Below the pieces are notes generated by a model that searched no databases, had not been told where the DNA came from, and saw nothing but the letters and a program-made list of their open reading frames with translations. Made by a program: the position numbers and the translations under genes. 25,440 nucleotides of DNA from a virus, in the IMG/VR virus record IMGVR_UViG_3300005617_000260, positions 1 through 25,440 of that record. The stretch is one strand, 5' to 3'. This document shows, one piece after another, positions 1 to 5,278 of the stretch (the stretch's first letter is position 1; each line of letters starts with the position of its first letter).

Positions 1-34
1 TAAGTATGCCTCGTCGGAGCGGCATTTCTTTTGA
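1..34 (+). terminator. possible intrinsic terminator at the left edge
   Basis: ATGCC at 6-10 can pair with GGCAT at 21-25, and a T-rich run (TTTCTTTT) follows at 25-32. The stem is only five clean base pairs with a partly mismatched inner part, so this is a weak candidate. It would end a plus-strand transcript entering from the left. The TAA at 1-3 could be the stop codon of that gene, but the window edge makes this impossible to judge. Confidence 0.3.
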
Positions 35-246
35 CCGATAGGCCAACCGTAAGGGGGCGTTCAGACAGACCGCCTTACCGAGTCCACATTGGACGGTAGC
101 GCCGAGTGACATTCGACCCTCGGCCCAAGCACCGGATGCCCCCGACCAGGCCATTCATTTTCGATCTCCGTACCACTCTATAAGTAGAGGGACTTTTTCC
201 GAACGGCCAGAGGCACATATGCCCAGCACGTCCAGTGTGGAGAACG
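35..246. other. non-coding stretch upstream of the DUF2637 gene
   Basis: No convincing gene is seen on either strand: the open frames here have poor third-position G/C bias and no ribosome binding site. The only structure noticed is a small perfect hairpin at 176-190 (CTCTA, loop TAAG, TAGAG). I see no tRNA, recognisable attachment site or repeated operator in this stretch. Confidence 0.4.
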
Positions 247-266
247 CCGCTCGAAAGCGGTATACT
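247..266 (+). promoter_or_regulatory. candidate promoter -10 (TATACT) preceded by a small hairpin
   Basis: TATACT at 261-266 is a good actinobacterial -10 match and lies 121 bases before the start of the downstream DUF2637 gene. No clear -35 box is found at 17-18 bases upstream. Directly abutting the -10 is a perfect hairpin or dyad, CCGCT-CGAA-AGCGG (247-260), which could be an operator half-site pair or chance. It is the best promoter candidate for the plus-strand gene, but the evidence is thin. Confidence 0.35.
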
Positions 267-326
267 AGAAATTAGATCCACCTTCCCCCTCCCGCCGCGT
301 AGAGCACAGCTCCGCGGCCAATCACA

Positions 327-362
327 CGCACCGGACAGCCGCGGGGGCTGTCGCACGGTGCG
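327..362 (+). promoter_or_regulatory. structured 5' untranslated leader of the DUF2637 gene
   Basis: Two nested perfect stems form one long hairpin. The outer stem is CGCACCG (327-333) with CGGTGCG (356-362). The inner stem is GACAGCC (334-340) with GGCTGTC (346-352), around a GCGGG loop, with a three-base bulge at 353-355. There is no following T run, so it is not a terminator. Its place 25 bases before the start codon suggests a leader element acting on translation or RNA stability, or a protein-binding dyad in DNA. Confidence 0.5.
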
Positions 363-371
363 GCAGTTACC

Positions 372-386
372 ACCCCGAGGAGGGGT
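372..386 (+). promoter_or_regulatory. Shine-Dalgarno placed inside a small hairpin
   Basis: ACCCC (372-376) pairs with GGGGT (382-386) around the loop GAGGA. The Shine-Dalgarno AGGAGG, which fixes the start of the DUF2637 gene at ATG 388, lies in the loop and 3' arm of this stem. When folded the ribosome site would be partly masked. The stem is only five base pairs, so the effect may be modest. Confidence 0.4.
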
Positions 387-387
387 C

Positions 388-1026
388 ATGTTCGACGAGC
401 GCGAGCTCAAGCGTATGACGCACCTGCGGTGGGGCGTATTCACCGTCGTCCTGATCGGTATCGCCGCCTCCGTCGCAATGAACGCAATGCACGCCCCCGC
501 CAACCTCTGGGCGGTACGCGTGGTGGCAGGTCTGCCCCCGCTGGCCGTGTTCGCGTGTCTCGAAGTCATCATCCGCATCCCCAGCTCAAGTCGCTGGCTG
601 TCCGCCGTCCGCATCTTCGGAGCGGTCCTGGTAGGCAGCGGCGCAACCGCACTTTCCTACGCTCAGCAGAAGGCAGCGGTCCTGTCCATGGGCTTCCCCG
701 AGTGGCAGTCCTGGATCTGGCCAGCGATCATCGACGGAGTCATGATCGTAATGACCGTTTCGCTGGTGGAGGTAGTTCGGGTGCTCCGCAGGCTAGAGGC
801 CAAGAGGGCGGAGGCGGACGGTGACGTAAAGGCCACGGTGAACGCGATCGCGGAGGCGCTTCCGGTGCCGGTCTCACCAGCCGCACCGGTGGTGTTCCAG
901 CCGCCCGTGGAGCCCAGGAAGAGGGAGCGTCAGCCCGCCGGGCGCGGTGGTCCCCAGGTGATGGGACCGTCGAGGCCGGGGCTGGACGGTAAGACGCCGC
1001 TGCTGGCAGAACCGCCGCAGGTGTGA
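388..1026 (+). CDS. DUF2637 family multi-pass membrane protein
   Basis: Predicted 212-residue integral membrane protein. Four hydrophobic segments lie at about residues 14-35, 42-62, 72-92 and 105-128, followed by a charged and proline-rich cytoplasmic tail of about 80 residues. This layout and the segment spacing fit the actinobacterial DUF2637 family, common on Streptomyces-type plasmids, integrative elements and phages and often described as SpdB-like; its molecular role is not established. The start is set at ATG 388 because AGGAGG lies just upstream; the frame remains open back to 235 but without a ribosome site. It is transcribed towards the late operon and both end at the hairpin at 1039-1081. 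Family assignment is from memory of the pattern, not from a search. Confidence 0.75.
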   Translation: MFDERELKRMTHLRWGVFTVVLIGIAASVAMNAMHAPANLWAVRVVAGLPPLAVFACLEVIIRIPSSSRWLSAVRIFGAVLVGSGATALSYAQQKAAVLSMGFPEWQSWIWPAIIDGVMIVMTVSLVEVVRVLRRLEAKRAEADGDVKATVNAIAEALPVPVSPAAPVVFQPPVEPRKRERQPAGRGGPQVMGPSRPGLDGKTPLLAEPPQV

Positions 1027-1038
1027 GTACGCCAAGAA

Positions 1039-1081
1039 GCGCCGCCGTAGCCAAAGGAAGTGGCTACGGCGGCGCTTTTTT
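1039..1081 (+). terminator. strong intrinsic terminator between convergent genes
   Basis: A perfect 14-base-pair stem (1039-1052 with 1062-1075), a nine-base loop (1053-1061) and TTTTTT at 1076-1081 form a textbook rho-independent terminator for the DUF2637 gene. On the minus strand the same stem is followed only by TTCTTGG, so it may also slow the late operon but is a weaker terminator in that direction. Confidence 0.92.
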
Positions 1082-1086
1082 GTGTC

Positions 1087-1182
1087 CTAGTTCGGGATGA
1101 GCTCCCGTCGCAACAGCTTCAGTGTCGCGGCGGGTATCCCCCGGTCAGCATCGGCCGTTCGGTCGACCCCCGCCGCGCGATG
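1087..1182 (-). other. in-frame open extension after the Ig-like gene stop
   Basis: Directly after the TGA that ends the Ig-like gene (1183-1185), the same frame stays open for 31 codons to a TAG at 1087-1089, just before the terminator hairpin. The readable peptide ends in AATLKLLRRELIPN. It has no ATG, GTG or properly placed TTG start of its own. It could be a readthrough extension, a decayed gene end or chance. Confidence 0.25.
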
Positions 1183-1686
1183 TCACACGTCGGGCGTAAC
1201 CTCTTCCGGCGCGCCCGCGACCACGTTGAGCCGCTCCGCCAGACCGGCCACGACCACGATTGCGAGATCGCCGGTCACCGCCGTGCCGTCCTGGTCCGCC
1301 TCGACGTGCACCGTCGCCGTGCCCAGCGTGCCGACTGCGGCGGCCTCCGCCGTGCCGTCGCCGTTGTCCGTCAGGTTGATGATCGACGAGTCGTCGACCG
1401 TGTACACGACCGTCGACGAGGCCGGTGCCGTGGTGGGGTTGCCGAGCTCGTCGGTCCACTCGATCGAGAGGGCTACCTTCTTGTCCGCCATGAGATCCAT
1501 GAGCAGGTCTACCTTTCCTGTTGGAGTTGTTGCGGTGCCGGTGACCACACGGTCTTCGGCGGTCGTGTCGGTGATTGCGCCGATGTGCCAGGTGAGGTTG
1601 AGGTGGCGGCGTCCTTTGACGTGCCAGATTTCCTGGACGATGACATCGCCCATGTCGGTGAGCTTGCCTTGCAGGTTGGGCCTCAC
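1183..1686 (-). CDS. Ig-like (BIG2-type) domain protein, last gene of the late operon
   Basis: The 167-residue product has two parts. Residues 1-60 are an unrecognised basic to polar region. Residues 66-157 form a beta-rich Ig-like domain with the features of bacterial Ig-like domains of phage tails and surfaces: alternating hydrophobic strands, a D-N-G-D-G-T-A turn at 108-114 and a terminal TGD-x-A-x-VVVAG strand. The chosen start is GTG 1686, which overlaps the stop of the preceding 46-residue gene as GTGA. A second start is possible at ATG 1500 (residue 63), preceded by AGGAAAGG at 1512-1519, where codon use also weakens; the Ig domain may therefore be made alone. Such domains usually bind surface carbohydrate or stabilise virion parts; its role here is inferred. 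Confidence 0.65.
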   Translation of the reverse strand: MRPNLQGKLTDMGDVIVQEIWHVKGRRHLNLTWHIGAITDTTAEDRVVTGTATTPTGKVDLLMDLMADKKVALSIEWTDELGNPTTAPASSTVVYTVDDSSIINLTDNGDGTAEAAAVGTLGTATVHVEADQDGTAVTGDLAIVVVAGLAERLNVVAGAPEEVTPDV

Positions 1687-1823
1687 GGCCACGCTCCAAT
1701 CAGTGCGACGAGTACCCAAAGCGCGAGCCCGAGCGCGGCCAGGTTGATGCGTGGCACGGCAACGGGGATGGTCGCCAGCACGAAGCAGATGAACGCGGCC
1801 AGCAGCAGGATGAAGGTGAGCAT
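1683..1823 (-). CDS. 46-residue two-helix membrane protein
   Basis: This is a very small gene whose product is almost entirely hydrophobic: segment one at about residues 2-23, a short turn containing R25 and N27, and segment two at about 28-44. The start codon ATG overlaps the stop of the upstream holin-like gene as TGATG, and its own stop overlaps the next start as GTGA, so both ends indicate translational coupling. Third-position G/C bias is strong. Small hairpin-type membrane proteins of this kind are frequent beside actinophage lysis genes. It could be a holin, antiholin or pinholin-like partner of the neighbouring membrane protein. Function is inferred from topology and place only. Confidence 0.7.
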   Translation of the reverse strand: MLTFILLLAAFICFVLATIPVAVPRINLAALGLALWVLVALIGAWP

Positions 1824-2182
1824 CACGGCTCCAAAGGTGATTCCGGCCAGCGGTGCAGGCCGGGCGGTTCGGCTTCCATCGCCGCCGTTTCCGTGGCGGC
1901 ATCAGCTTTCGCGTCGGCCTTGGCGTCGTCGAGCATCGCCGCCACCGTCGCCGGGGCATACACCCGTGAACGCGTGAGCCAGCCCGACACCAGCGGCGCC
2001 CCCGCCAGCGCGGTGACCAGAGCGACGATCGCCGTGCCCTGCTGCGCGCTGACACCGATGCCGAAGGAGACCAGCACGACAATGACGGCGGCGGCGATCG
2101 TGCCAAGCGAGGTGTACCCGGCAACCTTCATCGCCGGTTCGGTGGACCCCCGGTCCGGGGGCGGATCGGGAACAGTCGACAT
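1823..2182 (-). CDS. holin-like membrane protein with two transmembrane segments
   Basis: The 119-residue product has a short proline-rich acidic N-terminus, transmembrane segment one at about residues 22-45, segment two at about 49-68, then a charged, alanine-rich tail of about 50 residues. This fits class II-type holins of actinophages. ATG 2182 is preceded by AAGGAGG four bases upstream, one of the strongest ribosome sites in the cluster. The stop is coupled to the next gene (TGATG). It follows a plus-strand gene, so minus-strand transcription has to read through that insertion. It could instead be one of several accessory lysis membrane proteins, as three other candidates lie upstream. 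Confidence 0.65.
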   Translation of the reverse strand: MSTVPDPPPDRGSTEPAMKVAGYTSLGTIAAAVIVVLVSFGIGVSAQQGTAIVALVTALAGAPLVSGWLTRSRVYAPATVAAMLDDAKADAKADAATETAAMEAEPPGLHRWPESPLEP

Positions 2183-2236
2183 CTGACCTCCTTGGATACT
2201 TCCCGGACACCGAACGGCGGATTAACGTCGCGGGTC

Positions 2237-2461
2237 ATGAACATCGACGCCGACACCGTGACGCTGCCCGACGGGCGCATCCGCGAGGTGTGGCGTGACA
2301 CCTGTGCGCGCGGGCATCCGACAGCGCAATGCGGCACCGGGCCGTGCCCACGCTGTGGGGAGAAGACACGCCTGTACTACTGCGCCGACGTGCACTGCGA
2401 CGGCGAAGTCACCTCGTATAAACACGAGGCAACGCATGCCCGCCGGGTTAGCCCTGCTTGA
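2237..2461 (+). CDS. small Cys-rich, probably zinc-binding protein (opposite strand)
   Basis: The 74-residue product has Cys at 23, 32, 37, 40, 49 and 54 and His at 27, 53, 63 and 67. The CPRCG knuckle at 37-41 and CADVHC at 49-54 form a zinc-ribbon-like pattern. Third-position G/C bias is strong in this frame and poor in the other frames. It is encoded on the plus strand inside the minus-strand lysis region, filling the only large gap there and overlapping the end of the upstream minus-strand gene tail to tail by 14 bases. No good ribosome site or promoter is seen before ATG 2237; a TTG at 2192 in frame is an alternative with no better signal. Function unknown; possible DNA-, RNA- or protein-binding accessory factor. 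Confidence 0.6.
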   Translation: MNIDADTVTLPDGRIREVWRDTCARGHPTAQCGTGPCPRCGEKTRLYYCADVHCDGEVTSYKHEATHARRVSPA

Positions 2462-2897
2462 GCGCCACGAAGATGGTGATGACCAGCGCCACGAACGACG
2501 CCGCACCGATCAGGTACGCCCAGCCGGCGTTCAAGCCGGTCGACTTGCCGTCGGTCTTGTCCATCCGCGAGGACAGATCCACGATCTTTTCCACCAGCGC
2601 TTGGTGTGCCGATGCGTACTCGGTGCGTGGCAAAAGCGTGGCCTGGTAGTCGTTGAGCTGGCCACGGAACTCGTTAACCGCCTCAAAGCGCTTTTCGGCC
2701 GCGATCTCGGCCTTGTTTACGGCCTTCTCGGCGGCGGTCATGGCGGCTCGTACGGCGGTTTCCTGCGCGATGAGCGCCGCGGTCAACGCCTGCTGGGAGG
2801 CTTCGAAGCGCTGGTTGTCGCGCTTTTCTTTCTCGGCAAGAAGCGCCTCGAAGTGCTGCCGTAGAGGTATCCCCGGCGGCGCCCGTCTGGTGGTCAT
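2448..2897 (-). CDS. coiled-coil protein with C-terminal membrane anchor
   Basis: The 149-residue product has a long, Ala/Glu/Lys/Gln-rich helix at about residues 12-75 that should form a coiled coil, a further helical part to about 118, and one transmembrane segment at about 124-144 followed by KQG. This is a tail-anchored layout with the helix on one side of the membrane. The start ATG 2897 overlaps the preceding stop as ATGA; an in-frame start 21 bases earlier is ignored for that reason. Similar proteins occur in actinophage lysis regions, where they may act as spanin-like or holin-regulating factors. Role inferred. Confidence 0.7.
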   Translation of the reverse strand: MTTRRAPPGIPLRQHFEALLAEKEKRDNQRFEASQQALTAALIAQETAVRAAMTAAEKAVNKAEIAAEKRFEAVNEFRGQLNDYQATLLPRTEYASAHQALVEKIVDLSSRMDKTDGKSTGLNAGWAYLIGAASFVALVITIFVALKQG

Positions 2898-3298
2898 GAC
2901 GCTGGCTTGGTGGCGCATTCGAGCACCGCGTACGAATCCCGGATCACCTTGAACGACGCCTCGTACTCAGCCCGGCGTTCGGGCGGCTGGGACTCCGGAT
3001 GGTAGGAGCGCAGAAACACCTCGTACAGCGGGCACAACACCTCGTTGGAGGTGCGTTCCTGCACGGCGCTGATCCGGGCGTTGGTCCAGAACAGGTAGCC
3101 GATCAGAACAGCGCACAGGGCCGACAGCACAGCCAGGGCCAGCACGAGCCGCCGGATGCGCCGTACCGTGTGCGCGGCGAGTTCCGCCACGGTCGAACGT
3201 GACGCCAGCTTCGCGACCACATCGGCCAGCGCCCGCACGTCGATGCCCAAAGCGGTGGCCTGCGCCGCTAGCTCATCCTCGCGGTCGTGCTCGGCCAT
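2894..3298 (-). CDS. single-pass membrane protein of the lysis region
   Basis: The 134-residue product has an acidic helical N-terminal part (residues 1-40), Arg-rich residues near 44-49 that suit the inside of the membrane, one transmembrane segment at about 50-72, and a C-terminal domain of about 60 residues with two cysteines (in EVLCPLYE and LECATK), probably disulphide-bonded outside. ATG 3298 lies inside the end of the preceding gene (26-base overlap), and its stop overlaps the next start (ATGA). The topology resembles a type II anchored protein; a spanin-like or antiholin role is possible. I do not recognise a named family. Confidence 0.7.
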   Translation of the reverse strand: MAEHDREDELAAQATALGIDVRALADVVAKLASRSTVAELAAHTVRRIRRLVLALAVLSALCAVLIGYLFWTNARISAVQERTSNEVLCPLYEVFLRSYHPESQPPERRAEYEASFKVIRDSYAVLECATKPAS

Positions 3299-3461
3299 TC
3301 TGCTCCCCGTCCCCGTCCTGCTCCGGTGTACGTTCCAGCTCGGTCTCCAGCCGGTCCACGAACACCTCCAGCTTGGTCACCAGCCGGGTCAACACATCGA
3401 GCGCCGTACGGGACTCCTCAAGCACCGCCTCGGCTTCGGCCGGATCCTGCGACACTGGCAT
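3273..3461 (-). CDS. small acidic coiled-coil protein
   Basis: The 62-residue soluble protein has an amphipathic helix over about residues 8-46, with regular Leu/Val spacing (TRLVTKLEVFVDRLETEL), and a hydrophilic tail. The start ATG 3461 is coupled to the stop of the upstream holin-like gene as TGATG, and its end overlaps the next gene by 26 bases. No family is recognised. Its position between two membrane proteins with coiled coils suggests it pairs with one of them, for example as a cytosolic regulator of the membrane lesion. Confidence 0.6.
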   Translation of the reverse strand: MPVSQDPAEAEAVLEESRTALDVLTRLVTKLEVFVDRLETELERTPEQDGDGEQNGRARPRG

Positions 3462-3814
3462 CACTTGCCCTTGGCTTCCTCGGCGTGACGCTGTTCACCC
3501 ATCTGCTCGGCGACGCGGCCAATCACGTCGGTGGCCCGGGTGAGCTGGGCCACCAGCTGATCGCGTAGGAGCTGGTTGATTTGGGCGAGCTGCGTTTCGG
3601 CACGATCGCATCGAGCGGTCAGCTCGGCGCGTTCCCGGTCATGGTTTTGCACCTGCCGCGTAAACATGATCTTCACCGCGTAGAGGGCCAGCAGGGCAAT
3701 CGCACCGATCGCGCCGTACTGCAACAGGCCGTCCTGCGCCGAGGTCGTCTCGGCCAGCACGAGCCCACCGGCAGTGCCGATGATCGCCAGCTGGGTCCAT
3801 AACACGTTCCACAT
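3461..3814 (-). CDS. holin-like protein with coiled-coil tail
   Basis: The 117-residue product has transmembrane segments at about residues 6-22 and 31-50, a positively charged junction, and an amphipathic, mostly helical tail at 55-110 rich in Arg, Glu, Gln and Leu. It is the first membrane protein after the lysin-like gene, the usual holin position in actinophages. ATG 3814 is preceded only by a weak AACAGG. The stop is coupled to the next gene (TGATG). It is one of at least two holin candidates here; which one triggers lysis cannot be decided from sequence. Confidence 0.7.
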   Translation of the reverse strand: MWNVLWTQLAIIGTAGGLVLAETTSAQDGLLQYGAIGAIALLALYAVKIMFTRQVQNHDRERAELTARCDRAETQLAQINQLLRDQLVAQLTRATDVIGRVAEQMGEQRHAEEAKGK

Positions 3815-3871
3815 CCTGTTGGGGGCTGGTGCTTACCGCGGCGGGGTCTGGGCCGACGGGTTGTGCTGGTG

Positions 3872-4756
3872 TTATCCCTGCAAGTGCGACTTGTTGAGCT
3901 CGTCGCGGATGACCGCACGCATCGCCGCCGCCAACGACTCGGCGTCCAGCGTGGGCGAGGTTGATGCCGGAATCGCGGTAAGTGCTTCTTTCAGCTCCGC
4001 CACTTCGGCCGCGAGAGTGTCGAGCTTCTTGTTGGCCTCGAACGCGTACGCGTTGGCGTAGCGCAGAAAATCCGCCGCCGTGGCGGTGCTGCCCGGCGCG
4101 CTCGGGTTGGCGAACGTCTCGCTCCAGCTCATGTCGTCTCCTCCTGAAATGCCGGGCTTCCACTGGCCGTAGTCGGCCTTCATCGCGCGGTCAAGATCGC
4201 AGTCCGCGCCGTCGATCGGAACCCCGTTGTGGTACTGGGCCAGATGCGCGAACGGCGCCAGCTGCCCACCCGTTCCACCCGACCAGGCCGTGGCCGCGGT
4301 GCACTGCCAAAACCACTTCGCCAGGTCGTCACGCTGCGCCCACAACATCGCCCAACGCGAGCCGTAGACGCCCGTGCGAGCCACACCGTGCACCGAATGG
4401 ATGCCCTTGAAATAGGCGGTCACCTGCGCCCAGTCGGACTGTTGCGCGTCCCAGTCGAGCGAGTAGTAGATGGGCCGGTCGCTGGGCATTCCGCACGCGC
4501 CGAACGCGGCCAGCGCGCTCTTGGCATGCGTGACACCCATCGCGTAGCCATTCAGCGCAGACTTCTGGGACTGCTCCGCGTTCGCTACCAGCCACAGACC
4601 GGCGTCGGCCAGAGCGTGGGCCTCGGCGACGGTGATCAGCTTCGTGCCCGAGCCCGGCCCGCCGTAGCGCACGGCGAAGCGCTTCCCGGCCCGGACCAGC
4701 TCGGACGGGCGCGGATGCGGCGTGAACGCGTAGTCGACGCCTTCGACGGTGGCCAT
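3872..4756 (-). CDS. DUF1906 glycoside-hydrolase-like lysin
   Basis: The 294-residue product has at residues 1-195 a DUF1906 (Rv2525c-like) TIM-barrel domain. Its acidic residues are in place: D8 in GVDYAF, D101 and D103 in SLDWDAQ, and D182, D185 and D187 near the barrel end (HNGVPIDGADCD). Residues 207-285 are helical with a coiled-coil stretch at about 239-262 and could mediate oligomers or anchoring. The family is related in fold to GH25 muramidases, so cell-wall glycan cleavage is likely but not proven. The gene opens the lysis cluster, after the minor tail genes, supporting an endolysin role; a tail-borne wall hydrolase is the alternative. TAGGAGG, overlapping the preceding stop, lies five bases before ATG 4756. 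Confidence 0.8.
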   Translation of the reverse strand: MATVEGVDYAFTPHPRPSELVRAGKRFAVRYGGPGSGTKLITVAEAHALADAGLWLVANAEQSQKSALNGYAMGVTHAKSALAAFGACGMPSDRPIYYSLDWDAQQSDWAQVTAYFKGIHSVHGVARTGVYGSRWAMLWAQRDDLAKWFWQCTAATAWSGGTGGQLAPFAHLAQYHNGVPIDGADCDLDRAMKADYGQWKPGISGGDDMSWSETFANPSAPGSTATAADFLRYANAYAFEANKKLDTLAAEVAELKEALTAIPASTSPTLDAESLAAAMRAVIRDELNKSHLQG

Positions 4757-4765
4757 CAGGACCTC

Positions 4766-5269
4766 CTAAGACGTCCGGGTGAGCAGCAGCGCCGACCCTG
4801 CGCGGATGATCGAGTTGGAGGCGTTGGCGGTGTTCTGCGCCCATTGAAGCTTCAGCGTCCCCGCGGTGCTGCTCGTGAGGACCACGCCCCAGAAGTGGAA
4901 GCTGACGTCCGCCGCGATACCACCCAACGCCAACGTGGTGGCCTGCGTGAACTGACTGTTGACCAGCAGCGCGCCGGTCGTGTCCACGTAGATGCCCGAC
5001 CATGACATCGTCGTACTCGAAGGCACCACCCATGCGATCTTCAAGTCGGGGGTGACGCCGCTGTTGGACACAATGTGCAGGTCGAAGTTGTAAACCGCGT
5101 TCGCCTCGACGGCGACCTGAAGCTCGTCGTCGTCTTGCAGCGCCGCCGAGTTGTTCACGGTTTCATCAGCTGTCTTGCGGGCGAAGACCGGCCGCAACTC
5201 GTTGATCAGCGCCGTAAGGGTTGAGGCGTAGAGCCTTGCCCCCGCGCTTGGCAGGGTGGTGAACGCCAT
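4766..5269 (-). CDS. beta-rich virion protein, probable minor tail component
   Basis: The 167-residue product is rich in Ser, Thr, Ala and beta strands. Residues 1-35 form a helical start, and the rest alternates strands and turns. It ends in LQWAQNTANASNSIIRAGSALLLTR, split here as LQWAQNTANA followed by RAGSALLLTR, a C-terminal strand pattern often seen in actinophage proteins encoded next to the minor tail gene. ATG 5269 follows GGGAGA at four bases. It sits between the large minor tail gene and the lysin-like gene, so a role as baseplate or tail-tip decoration is likely. The exact function is unknown. Confidence 0.7.
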   Translation of the reverse strand: MAFTTLPSAGARLYASTLTALINELRPVFARKTADETVNNSAALQDDDELQVAVEANAVYNFDLHIVSNSGVTPDLKIAWVVPSSTTMSWSGIYVDTTGALLVNSQFTQATTLALGGIAADVSFHFWGVVLTSSTAGTLKLQWAQNTANASNSIIRAGSALLLTRTS

Positions 5270-5278
5270 CGATTCTCC

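Noticed and set aside
235-387. Upstream extension of the DUF2637 protein
   Set aside because: There is no ribosome site, and the DNA there carries the leader hairpins and promoter candidate; ATG 388 has a strong Shine-Dalgarno.
1687-2124. N-terminal extension of the Ig-like protein
   Set aside because: It overlaps two coupled membrane protein genes in another frame; the extension is Arg/Pro/Ser-rich shadow sequence.
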